This document shows positions 11,549-21,029 of a stretch of DNA of 64,000 bases, in pieces. The first letter of the stretch is position 1. The number at the start of each line of letters is the position of its first letter. The notes beneath the pieces are model-generated. The model saw only the letters and a list, made by a program, of their open reading frames with translations. It was not told the origin of the DNA and did no database searches. The DNA lies in the NCBI GenBank assembly GCA_013339765.2, contig CM023448.1:108336772-108400771 (forward strand). Direction: 5' to 3'. Both the position numbers and the translations under genes were made by a program. The stretch is from Haemaphysalis longicornis. Taxonomy: Eukaryota; Arthropoda; Arachnida; Ixodida; Ixodidae.

Positions 11549-12684
11549 CCGATCGGTCTGAACTCACTGCCTTACAGCAAGAAAATGGCAAAATCCCGGT
11601 GTTGCTGCTCGGTTGACGAGCGACGATACAAGTGTACACACCGATCGGTTGCTGGAACTCCACTGCCTTTATTCAGCGAAGAGAAATGGCAAAACCCCCC
11701 CCGGTCGGTTGACGAGCGACGATACAAGTGTACACACCGATCGGTTGCTGGAACTCGACTGCCTTTATTCAGCAAAGAGAAATGGCAAAACCCCCCCCCC
11801 CGGTCGGTTGACGAGCGACGATACAAGTGTACACACCGATCGGTTGCTGGAACTCGACTGCCTTTATTCAGCAAGAGAAATGGCAAAACCCCCCCGGTCG
11901 GTTGACGAGCGACGATACAAGTGTACACACCGATCGGTTGCTGGAACTCGACTGCCTTTATTCAGCAAAGAGAAATGGCAAAACGCCCCCCCCCCCCGGT
12001 CGGTTGACGAGCGACGATACAAGTGTACACACCGATCGGTTGCTGGAACTCGACTGCCTTTATTCAGCAAAGAGAAATGGCAAAACCCCCCCCGGTCGGT
12101 TGACGAGCGACGATACAAGTGTACACACCGATCGGTTGCTGGAACTCGACTGCCTTTATTCAGCAAGAGAAATGGCAAAACGCCCCCCCCCCCGGTCGGT
12201 TGACGAGCGACGATACAAGTGTACACACCGATCGGTTGCTGGAACTCGACTGCCTTTATTCAGCAAAGAGAAATGGCAAAACCCCCCCCGGTCGGTTGAC
12301 GAGCGACGATACAAGTGTACACACCGATCGGTTGCTGGAACTCCACTGCCTTTATTTAGCGAAGAGAAATGGCAAAACCTCCCCGGTCGGTTGACGAGCG
12401 ACAATACAAGTGTACACACCGATCAGTTGCTGGAACTCGACTGCCTTTATTCAGCAAAGAGAAATGGCAAAACCCCCCCCCCCCCCCCCCCGGTCGGTTG
12501 ACGAGCGACGATACAAGTGTACACACCGATCGGTTGCTGGAACTCCACTGCCTTTATTCAGCAAAGAGAAATGGCAAAACCTCCCCGGTCGGTTGACGAG
12601 CGACAATACAAGTGTACACACCGATCGGTTGCTGGAACTCGACTGCCTTTATTCAGCGAAGAGAAATGGCAAAACCCCCCCGGT
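11549..12684 (+). repeat. Minisatellite: about 11 units of 93-108 bp with variable poly-C
   Basis: Eleven units begin with GGTTGACGAGCGACGATACA at about 11611, 11706, 11807, 11900, 12002, 12098, 12198, 12294, 12389, 12497 and 12591. A diverged partial unit comes first. Each carries the palindromes TGTACA and ACCGATCGGT, then CTGCCTTTATTCAGC, then AAATGGCAAAA and a C tract. The units differ mainly in C-tract length; the longest is 19 C (12473-12491) and some are interrupted as CCTCCCC. Unit bodies are nearly identical, so the array is young or homogenised. The long open frames across it are a by-product of the repeat, not genes. It lies in PEX6 intron 1. Confidence 0.95.
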
Positions 12685-13670
12685 CCCCGATGGCACGGTG
12701 GCCCAGGCGTGGAACACGATAAGTCACTCGTCATACATCCGGTGGCTCAGGTAACTCGAACCAGCCGAGCACAGTGTGGAAAAGGCACCTCTGCCTTGGA
12801 AGTGCACCTTGAAGTGCGCATCCACTACACAGGTGGAAAAAAAAAGGTGAAAACAATATATAGAGTAAGCTGCACACCCAGGCAATCAGATCAGTACATT
12901 CGGTACATTACAGTACTACCAGTGAAATCAAATCAACTCTTTATTTTCCAGAAATGGATTCGAAAGGGTTCCCTGGCTACAAGCTGGGGAAGAAGCTTGA
13001 CCAAGGCTAGAGAACCATTTCATACTACAGTAGACGGCGTAGAACACACTATTATACATTACTGAAATCATGGTGGCCGACTTTTGAAACAGAAGAGACG
13101 GGGGGGTAAAAGGAACATTCTGTAATCAGCTGTTACGTTAAAAAAAATACAAAGAAATGCCTGCATGCTTCCTGCAAGTCTGGCAGCACTGTATTCAGAT
13201 GCCCAAATCATTCGTGCAAGCAATGCCATTGCCTCAAACACTGTATTATGAACAGGAAATTATCCTTCTGGGCAAGCTTTTTTTTGTTTCAGTGCTGCAG
13301 GCCTTGTCGTGTGGAAGTTATGTCAAAATTAGAGAAAAATTATTTGTTATTTATGTTATGGTGAAACAGCTACTTGGAGCTGTAACTGTTCATGGCTTCA
13401 CCTGCCTGCTATATTTCACTAGATGTTGGTGCACCCCTACCACAGACTGCCTGGTACAACGTTGATGCATGGCTTCAACTTGCTTCCTTGGTTACAGCGT
13501 CACACCAACAGTCTGCCCCCACCTCCGACCATGTTCTCATCCTAAATTTGTCTGCCACGACCAGCGCGTGTGGCTCTGTCAGTTGCTAGTTCACCTGCCT
13601 GCTGTACAAACTGCCTATGTTTGGTTCCCACTTTGAGTGATCTGTTCTCTTCTAATGTGTTGCTCTTCTT
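12685..13670. other. Gene-free part of PEX6 intron 1
   Basis: No protein similarity was recognised. The segment near 12930-12955 (CAACTCTTTATTTTCCAG) could be the 3' end of a reverse-oriented retroelement because its complement holds an AATAAA signal, but nothing else supports this. Confidence 0.4.
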
Positions 13671-13673
13671 TTG

Positions 13674-13875
13674 GGCAGCACGAGGACGCGGGTTCTATTC
13701 CCGGCCGCGGCGCCCACTTTTCTGATGGAGGCGAAAAGCAAAAACGTCCGTGTGTACGAGATTTCGGTGCACGTTAAAGATCCCTAGGTGGTCAAAATTA
13801 ATGTGCAGCCCTCCACTACGGCACGCCTCATCCCCTGCGTTGCGTCGGCGCGTTAAAACCTACAATCAAATCATT
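13674..13875 (+). mobile_element. tRNA-derived SINE (Ruka-like), forward
   Basis: It begins in the B-box region (GCGGGTTCTATTCCCGGCCG), continues through GATGGAGGCGAAAAGCAAAA and CACGTTAAAGATCCC to GGTCAAAATTAAT, and ends TTAAAACCTACAATCAAATC. The A-box part is missing. It lies in PEX6 intron 1. Confidence 0.85.
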
Positions 13876-14261
13876 CTTTTGGGCAGTTTTTCAGCAGAAG
13901 TAGCAGCGGCACTGTTTTTTTCTGGCTGTCCACATTTTTATTTCCCTTTCTTTTCTTTTGGAACTGAATTCTGCTGAAAATTTTACATCGGAGTCGTTGG
14001 GCCTACTCTGGCACTGCCTTCCTGTTGCTGTTCAGTTCTGAATGCCCGTGTTTGGCAGGAACGGGTGATGGGCATTTTCGGTGCTTATGTTCAGCATTGT
14101 GCAGCTGGTGTGGGTCTACTCGACGGGTGCTTCTCGAGTGGTGCACTCGCTGATGTGCCTCTTGACAAGCACGCTGTCTGGCCTTGTGTGAGTGGGGCCC
14201 GTCTTTGGGTGCACTATCCTCACCATAGGTAGGCGCACTCATTCGTGAATACACTCATTAG

Positions 14262-16097
14262 CCCTTTGAGGGTTCTTGCCGTTACGGCGGCGGTTTTCCG
14301 TCCCGCAAGGTCTTTGCCGTACGGGTACGACTTCGAGCATCCGTTTGAAATTTCGCGCCATATTAACGATGCATGCTCCCTGGGAGGTGCTGCCACCTCC
14401 TGGGACTTACAAGAAGTGTTTGAAATTTGATTGTGCTACCTTCTTGCGGTGAAAAACAGAACTCTCTGGCTTCGGCGCGTTACGGCGTCTGTACGTGTCA
14501 ACGCATTTCGAGGTTTCAGTTTCGCCACGTGATTGCATCGGAGGCGCGCGAAACTTGATCGGTGCTCGCTATCAGGGGCGGCGGAAGTTGATTTCGATCT
14601 ATATTGGCGCTGCTCTTATCTTGTTTACCGTATTTACTCGCATAATCCTCGCACTTTTTTTTCGGAAAAGTCAATGCAAAGTTAAAGGTGCGAGAATTAT
14701 GCGGAAAAAAAAAATCCGGTGCACCAATTTGCCTTATGCCAATCCCGCTAAATGTAGCGGTCGTTTTTTGTATATGTAAGCTCAGTGTTGCCAACAGCAG
14801 CTATTTCTTTTTATTTTATTATTTACAACGTAAACAGTCTCCCGTCGATCAGCGATCATGAAATTGCCGCCTTTGCTTTCTGGCGCACGCCCTATCTCGT
14901 CGTCGTATGTGCGTGCCCTACTCCAGTAACGCACGTTGAAGTCGGTGACGCCGAAGTGCCTGCCTGCGGCACGGTTGCCGTGTTCGATCGCGTACTCTTT
15001 CGCTTTCAATTTGAAAGCGGCAGTGTAGCTGGCGTTCTTCCCCATGGCGAAGCGGCACCAAGCACAAAACAAAGAGATCAAAAAGTTCTCAAAATGGCAG
15101 CGAGCTATCCACCACTGACGCGAGTGACTCACTGACTGCTGCCGCTCAACGACGGGACCACGACGGCGACACTACAAGACGGCGGGCTGCGCGAACACCG
15201 TCTAGTTGCGCGCACGCGAAACATGCGCGAAACCGGCTCAAGGACAGTGTGAGTAGCGTGTTAGGGCGCCTGTTAGGGAGTAGCCATGCAGGTTGTTAGG
15301 GCGCCTGGATGGCCTTGGATACACAGCGCTCTCCGCCGAACGGAGAGGCGGCGGGGGAGGGCGCGCGTTGGAGAGCGCGTGCACCATGCGGGTTTCGCGA
15401 GCAGGCAACTTTCGCCGCTGCAAAGTTGGGGGTGCGAGGATTATGCGAGGAACCAAAAAAATCCAAGTTTTGGTGGCTTACATTAGGGGTGCGAGGATTA
15501 CGCGAGTAAATACGGTATTACCCACGCCCACTAGTATTCTTGCCCTCCTTGCTTGGAACTGAAGTAGCCTACTCGGAGACTCCGTTGCGGGGGGGTGGCG
15601 AAAGTTGATTTCTATCTATACTGGCGCTGCTGTTAGCTTGTTTATCACCGGCGCGCACGAGTTATTCTCACTCTCCGAGTTGCCTTCGAGTTCTTCAGAT
15701 GCATGGCAAAGCGGCGATATGGCCCAACAAACTTCCCGTTCTGATGACACCGACCCACCGACCGTGATGACTTTTCTGACTCTGAGTTTGCTCCTTTCAC
15801 CGAGTCTGAATCGGAAGACAGTCTTTCTTCGGAAGAAGACAGCTCATTTTCGGACACGCGCTTTATGCGTGCAGACTGATAAGGCACTGTGCGTAGACCC
15901 GTGTTTCAAGGAATACCACACTCTGAAATACTATTGAACATTTTTCAGTTCTAAGTGATGCTGACCCCAAAATACTGTTCCTGATAATTTTTTACCATTT
16001 AATCTAGACTTTAGACATTTTGTACATTCCAAATCCGCAATAAACTAATTTGACCACCAGGGAAAGTTTTTTTAAAAAAAATTCGACCCTCAAAGGG
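14262..16097 (-). mobile_element. piggyBac-like element, internally deleted, split by a Tigger insertion
   Basis: The termini are CCCTTTGAGGG (left) and CCCTCAAAGGG (right), exact inverted copies. They are flanked by TTAG on both sides (14258-14261 and 16098-16101), where TTAA would be canonical. Without the nested Tigger (14628-15515) the element is about 0.95 kb and matches the inverted copy at 59553-60505 along its length. On the minus strand around 15840 an acidic Ser/Glu run (ENELSSSEERLSSDSD) resembles the N-terminal start of piggyBac transposases. The DDD core is missing, so it is a non-autonomous derivative. Confidence 0.8.
14628..15515 (-). mobile_element. Pogo/Tigger-like element nested in the piggyBac-like element
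   Basis: The inverted ends are CCGTATTTACTCGCATAATC and GATTACGCGAGTAAATACGG, with TA on both sides (14626-14627, 15516-15517). A minus-strand frame (15045 down to about 14900) starts MGKNASYTAAFKLKAKEYA and continues with GVTDFNVRYW. This is the helix-turn-helix DNA-binding start typical of CENP-B/pogo-type transposases. The catalytic region is absent. A short subterminal copy of the end motif (GCGAGGATTATGCGAGG) lies at 15434. It inserted after the piggyBac-like host element, since it interrupts it. Confidence 0.85.
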
Positions 16098-16101
16098 TTA
16101 G

Positions 16102-16300
16102 TACTCATTTGTTCTCAGACTCACGAGTAAGCACAATGATGAAGTGAGTACAGACCCAGGCAAAAAAAATTACCTAGTATGATGATGAGTGAGTACAGGC
16201 CCAGACGAAAAATGTGAGTGTGATGACGAGTGAGTATAGACGTGAGTACATGTTCTTGCAAGTAGTATTCAGAGTACTGTACTCGTGAGTACTGCACAAA
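16102..16300 (+). repeat. GAGTAC-rich degenerate tandem repeat, block 1
   Basis: Recurrent GAGTACAG and GATGAGTGAGTA units make an irregular array. It appears to continue after the SINE as block 2 (16775-17060), so the SINE and a short unique stretch split an originally longer array. Confidence 0.65.
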
Positions 16301-16307
16301 ACTGCCG

Positions 16308-16530
16308 TTATTGATTATGAGGTTTAACGTGCCAACGCTACACAGGCGATAAGGCGCGTTGTAGTGGAGGTCTCTGGATTAATTTTGACCACCTGGGGAT
16401 CTTTAACATGTGCTGAAATCTCAAACACACGGGCGTTTTTGCTTTTACGCCTCCATCAGAAAAGTGGCCACGGCCCCACATTCTGGGCTCAGCAGTACGA
16501 CGCCATAGCCACTGAGCCACCACAGCGGTA
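16308..16530 (-). mobile_element. tRNA-derived SINE (Ruka-like), near full length, reverse
   Basis: This is the most complete copy in the window. On the minus strand it starts GCTGTGGTGGCTCAGTGGCT (A-box region), passes a degenerate B box, then GATGGAGGCGTAAAAGCAAA, GGTCAAAATTAATCC and a 3' end reading TTAAACCTCATAATCAA. The A-box half, absent from the truncated copies, shows the tRNA ancestry. Confidence 0.85.
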
Positions 16531-16774
16531 AAAAAAAAACTGCCGTTATTGCCATTCCCTCTCTCACAGTGTTGCTGCACTCTGGGCTCGCTTGCCACGG
16601 GGTTGCCATAGTGAAGCAGAGCCTTCAAAGCATGAAGGACTCTAGGGAAAGCAAGGGCAGGCATGGTGGCTTCACTAGACTTGCTCATTAAAATATAGGT
16701 CAGTAGACTGGTGGAGCACGTGAATGCAAGTGGTGATTGGGGTAACAGATTCCTAGAAACACTTTTTAATACAA

Positions 16775-17060
16775 GTAAATGTGAGTACAGATTAGATAAT
16801 AGAGTATACAATTGAGTACGAGTAATTGTGAGGACTAATGAGTTTGAGTACAGACGAGTGAGAGTACAGGTGAGTACAGATGATTTGAGTACAAATGAGT
16901 ACCGATTGAGTGCGAGTAATCGTGAGGACTATGAGTTTGGAGTACAGATGAGTACAATTACAAAATGAGTTTGCGATTATTGAGTTCGAGGGATTTTGCG
17001 CACAGATGACCTTTTTGAGTCTGAGTTTGTGTGAGCAAAGCGTGGAGGAAAAAAATTGGA
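16775..17060 (+). repeat. GAGTAC-rich degenerate tandem repeat, block 2
   Basis: Units such as GAGTACAGATGAGTAC and TTGAGTACGAGTAATTGTGAG recur with irregular 10-15 base spacing up to about 75 bases before exon b of PEX6. It is a non-coding minisatellite. The minus-strand open frame across it is rich in Thr, Ser, His and Tyr simply because of the repeat. Confidence 0.7.
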
Positions 17061-17136
17061 AATGAGTGTGAGTGCGTCCTTTCTGTTTTGCTGACCTATG
17101 GTCCTCATAGTCTTCTCTGTTCCCTCGTGCCGGCAG

Positions 17137-17178
17137 GTACATCTGCAAGGGAGACATTGTCCACCGTCAGCATCCTCA
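17137..17178 (+). CDS. PEX6: PEX6 exon b
   Basis: A 42-bp micro-exon. The acceptor is GTGCCGGCAG|G after the pyrimidine-rich TCTTCTCTGTTCCCTCGTG. The donor is CCTCA|GTGAGT. The first base completes the Arg codon left open by exon a, giving YICKGDIVHRQHP and two bases of a His codon. The 'GD' pair aligns with the 'RRGDLL' strand of animal PEX6 before D1 (remembered comparison). Alone it would be too short to identify; the case rests on phase continuity on both sides and order between exons a and c. Confidence 0.75.
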
Positions 17179-17574
17179 GTGAGTGCTCTGGCCCTTGCCC
17201 TTACCTGTGAAGCATTTTGTGAGGATCCAAGTGGAGGAGAAATGTGGCTGCAAACCGAATGTGTTATGTGCTGGCTGTCCTCGATGTGCAGCAGCTTTGA
17301 TGTTGCTCTTGGGCCTGTGTTTTCTGGTTCTGCTTGATGATTGCCCCCCCATCACCAGCTGGGCAGGGTTCTTTTCTTTTTACCATTGCATCAGCTTCCA
17401 CAACACTTCTTGAGGGTACAACGGACAGTATTTGGTTAGGCATACAAGGGGGGAGTGGGGGGGGCCACAGGACATGTGAGATGGAGTTTGCTTTTAGTGT
17501 AATGTTTCATGCAGCCAACCTATGCCCTAAAAGGGTTGGCCTCCTCTTTCTAGGCAGGCGGTTTCTCTGAAAAG

Positions 17575-18105
17575 AGGGTATTAACTCGTTGAAGGCGTTT
17601 TTATAGCTCTGTCAGGATCGGGGATTTTATAGCGACCTAGCTGACTCTCGAGACTAGGCCGCAATGCTGGCTCCGCTGAACTGCACCCCGGATTGCTAAT
17701 TGGTGTAGTGGTAGAGAACAGCCAGGAATGCACACGACTCGGGAATGGCCAACACCAATGTTTATTGGTGCTCCAATGATGCACGCTGAATGCATCGCTC
17801 AGTCACTGACAAAACCAACTGGCAAGGTTGGGAGAAATAGTAAGGAGCAGACAAAGGAAGGCAACGAACGTACTTACGCCTGCTGTGGTCGCCGGCTCGT
17901 ATCCAAAGAGCCTTCCCTAGGCCTGCACAGCCGGACCAGGCTGTTGGAATTCCAGTTAGACCAGTTACATGGGAGGGAGCGCTGTGACGCACTTGCCCCG
18001 CGGCGAAGTGTGCAGCCACTGTACGGGAGAGAGGGGACCTTCCCCACTCAACTCCTTGGTGCACTGTAAAATAGGGAGCATGGTGTAACTCAGTGGTTCC
18101 CGCAA
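17575..18105 (-). mobile_element. Possible solo LTR fragment
   Basis: Read on the minus strand this begins TGTTGCGGGAACCACTGAG, has an AATAAA signal in CCAATAAACATTGGTG (near 17760) and a TATAAAA motif near 17600-17630. Those are elements an LTR would have. I cannot see a second LTR, a primer-binding site or a target duplication, so this is a tentative call. The insert within PEX6 intron 2 has no coding potential. Confidence 0.3.
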
Positions 18106-19115
18106 CACTTACGTGGCAAAGCAGCTGACTGGGACCCACCTGTGCCCATTTTGGTCTAACGTAATACCTGAATACAGTAGCTGTGACTCAAGTAACTGCC
18201 TGCCTGATATCTGAGAGAAACGGGGTTTGGAACTTGGTGCTGTGAGACCCCCACTGGTTGTGCCAGATGTTTTCTGCTTTAGCACTTGGCCCCTGAGGCG
18301 CACCTCTAGCCTGGAGTGTCAGAGCAACGCGAGAGAGAGTTCCAAAACGTTGTCAGATTGTCGGACCAGATGAAAGGCTACAGCATGCAAACTATGTATT
18401 TACAGGCGTTATTTGTTTTTGTTTTTGTTTTTCCCAAGAAAGTTGCATTCGGATTCCTTTTGCACCAGCCTTTTGTCCCGATTTAATGCCGTTGGCTGTG
18501 AACGACATATTCATTGCTCTGCTTGGGGAAATCGAATGAATTGCAAGCAGGTTTAACGTGGGTAAAGTCTACGTTAACAAATTACACGTGAGTGTAGCAG
18601 CCAATGGTTGAGAATTAAAATGTTTAGGACTGAGCTACTGCCAAGCCACGTAGCAAATGAGGTGTGGTGGTATAGTAGTAACGTTTAAGGTGTCTGCAAA
18701 GAAGTGTTGTCCCTTCTTCTGAGTTTACGGATCAGCCGACACTCTTGACTTTTGCAAGAACGGTGAGGTAAATGAGTGAGCTATTTAAGTTTCACGATGC
18801 AGTAAGTATAACACTTTGGCAGGTTCACTGCAGTGTCCCATTGAAGCTTCGCTTCCCCATTCGGCGACTTCGTCAGTGTGAGTCCCTGGGGTTGGTGTGG
18901 GCGGGAGTGGTGCAGTTGTAGTCCTCTGTAATGGTACACTTTGGATGCTCCTGTCTGTACATGACACAGCTATGTTATGTGTACATAGTTCACACTGAAA
19001 GTGATAGACTGCCCCATTACACGTTGTCATGACAGCCCTCTGCATTCAGCTGGGCAGCCTTAGCAGGGCTTGTGTTTGGGCTAGTTGGTATTCCATAACA
19101 TTCATCTTGAGCACA
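18106..19115. other. Gene-free part of PEX6 intron 2
   Basis: No coding similarity or clear repeat boundary was recognised. A (GTTTTT)n run occurs at 18413-18432. Confidence 0.4.
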
Positions 19116-19240
19116 CAAAAATAATACAAAAAAGACAAAGACAAGTGATTGTCCTTGTCTTAAGTGCACATAAATAGCACGGACAAAGAATACAAGGACA
19201 AAGCGCTTGTAATTGTCTTCTTTGTCGTGTATTGTTGTGC
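19116..19240. repeat. Imperfect fold-back repeat
   Basis: The left arm has AAAGACAAAGACAAG...GTCCTTGTC. The right arm has the opposing ACAAGGACAAAGCGCTTGTA then GTCTTCTTTGTCGTGTATTG. The centre is AAGTGCACAT. The arms pair imperfectly over about 50 bases. It is a small fold-back element beside the TTAA-type MITE that starts at 19247. Confidence 0.55.
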
Positions 19241-19246
19241 GTTTAA

Positions 19247-19768
19247 AGGAGCACTGACACAAAAATTTTATGTTACACTTTTATTGCTTTTATCGATGCT
19301 TAATGGTCTGGCGAACCTGAAACAGCACTTCAAATACTTCAGCGCGCGATAGTTAATTACATTGAACGGCCTGAAAATCGTTTGTTTCAAATATTGCGCT
19401 TTCATCCCGAACGGCGCATATGACAGAATCCCGGCCTGACCTCACCGCTTTGTGCGGACGTCACCGGCGCCCGCTTGAGAGGGTGCTGCGCCCGCTTGCC
19501 GCTCGTGGGGCAGCGCGCATGAAGTGACGTCACGGGTTTTTGGCGAGCGCTGTCGCGTCACTTCTTTTGGCTTCACGGGGTGATGTCACGCTGATGTCCA
19601 TTTGCTGAGTGCTGCTCCACGCGCTGCTCCGTCGACGCGATAAATCAGATCCAATTAAACTATGTTCTTCGCGTCGCAGGCCGCTCATATTTCAGCCAGG
19701 GTATTCTGTTGAGTGAAGGAAGTAAACTGTGCAATAATATTAACGCCGAAAATTGTGTCAGTGCTCCT
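19247..19768. mobile_element. MITE with TTAA target duplication
   Basis: The left terminus is AGGAGCACTGACACAAAAAT and the right terminus ends TTGTGTCAGTGCTCCT, an exact inverted repeat of at least 16 bases. TTAA lies outside each end (19243-19246 and 19769-19772), consistent with piggyBac- or Kolobok-type mobilisation. The total is 522 bp. The interior is GC-rich with no coding frame. Related termini occur at 46041, 60712 and 2203/7040 with different subterminal bases. Confidence 0.85.
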
Positions 19769-19916
19769 TTAAGATGAAGGTTAAGCCTTAGCAGGTATGC
19801 ATAGATTCAGTATCTCGTCATTACTGTCATCAATAACACAGTGGCACCGCAATACATGTTTGTGTGGCCGTTATGGTGACGTGCTTGACCCTTGTTCCGT
19901 CTTGTGCAGGTGCCAG

Positions 19917-19955
19917 CTGCCCTGAGAAGTACCGCCCCGACGGCAGCTCTCAAAG
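19917..19955 (+). CDS. PEX6: PEX6 exon c
   Basis: A 39-bp micro-exon encoding the end of a His codon, then CPEKYRPDGSSQ and two bases of an Arg codon. The donor is CAAAG|GTATGG. Two acceptor AGs sit seven bases apart (TTGTGCAG|GTGCCAG|CTGCCC). Using the first would put a TGA in frame after four codons. Only the second keeps the frame from exon b to exon d, so I start at 19917. The 'PEK' motif matches 'SPEKLPRW' in the human protein (from memory). Confidence 0.75.
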
Positions 19956-20044
19956 GTATGGGTGAATTTTTTTTGTCTCCGTCTGAAATGTCAACTTTGG
20001 GGCAAACAACTCAGGTTGACTTGAAGCCTTCCCTGGGCATAATT

Positions 20045-20330
20045 GAGAAATAGCGCAACTTCTCTACAACTCAGTTGAGGCACCTGATCTGAGTACCTAT
20101 CTTTGAGCATTGCAGCACTTTTGTCTGAGCTGTGAAAAATGTGTCCAAAGCCTGAATGTACTCCTGTGTGTTGCAGCATCATGGGTTAATCGGTTGTGAG
20201 GTGTTCGGTCTGTTGCTATTAATATTTTCTTTCTCTTTTTTTTTCTATTCTACATCTCTCTTTGCGTTGTTTCTTTCATGCCCCTCGCCAAAGGCATCAT
20301 GCTATTTTTGGGCACTTACTTATCAAATTA
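20045..20330 (+). repeat. Dispersed unclassified repeat, copy 1
   Basis: Similar in order and sequence to 55475-55755. Shared blocks include ACTTCTCTACAACTCA-TTGA, GCACTTTTGTCTGAG, AAAGCCTGAATGT, and the end block AAGGCATCATGCT...GGCACTTA. I see no inverted ends or open frame. The copies are old (many substitutions) and in the same orientation. Confidence 0.6.
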
Positions 20331-20620
20331 CAGTGGAATCTCGGTGATACGAATTCGGTTGATACGAATTTCGTTGTGATGCGAATTTTCAAAATTCCCC
20401 GGCGAAAATGCATTGTATGCAATGTAAAAAAATTTGGATGATCCGTACGCATTTATCACTCTGGTGCGGGTGATACGAACACGCGAGCTGCGAGCAGACA
20501 ACTGCGGCGTGGACGGGAGGCAGGAGTGTTGGTGCGGCCATGCGGCCTTGGTTGCGTGCGGGCACAAAAGCATTAGTCCTCCCCCGCTGACGGTAATCCT
20601 CCTCGTGGGGTGTTTACAAT
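20331..20620. mobile_element. Single end of a Tigger/mariner-like element
   Basis: The sequence TACAGTGGAATCTCGGTGAT, with further 'GATACGAA' repeats, looks like the terminus of TA-inserting elements such as the one at 4368. No matching right terminus is visible in the following kilobases, so this is a solo or broken end. Confidence 0.45.
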
Positions 20621-21029
20621 AGCGGCAGGAGAGGTGCTGTTCCGAACGAACAGTACGTTTCGCCCTCTCGACGCCCGTTCTTTCTCCCCCCCCTTCTTTT
20701 ATCTCCCGCTACAATCTCTTCTCTGTGTACCTTTCGTTTCCGCTGTCTGCAGCTCGGGTGCCTCCAGCTTCCTTTTTTGTATTACACTTTTTGAATAAAC
20801 CACGGCAATCAAGCGTTCCCTCATTTCTGAAGGTGAATACCTTCGCCATTTTGCCTTCTCCGCATTCCTCGCTTGTGAGGTCTATGCTCCGTGCTCTAGT
20901 TACCCTGTTGTCGCCTTGCCGTGTTGCCTGCGCCACTTGCGCGTCGATTATGTTGAAGTGTGAACCGCATGGAGCGTTTTCTGCTCACGAAAAGGCGCCG
21001 CGAATACCACCCATGCTGCACAAAGGGTT

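Noticed and set aside
11549..12684. CRISPR array, because of regular repeats with palindromes
   Set aside because: Whole units are nearly identical with no unique spacers, the unit length is about 95 bp, and the setting is a eukaryotic intron. It is a minisatellite.
11456..12754. Several long open frames (up to 224 codons, both strands) with repeated RRYKCTHRSVAGT-type units
   Set aside because: They are generated by the minisatellite: every frame stays open because units are nearly identical and stop-poor, and frame changes at poly-C length differences. No domain or start context supports a protein.
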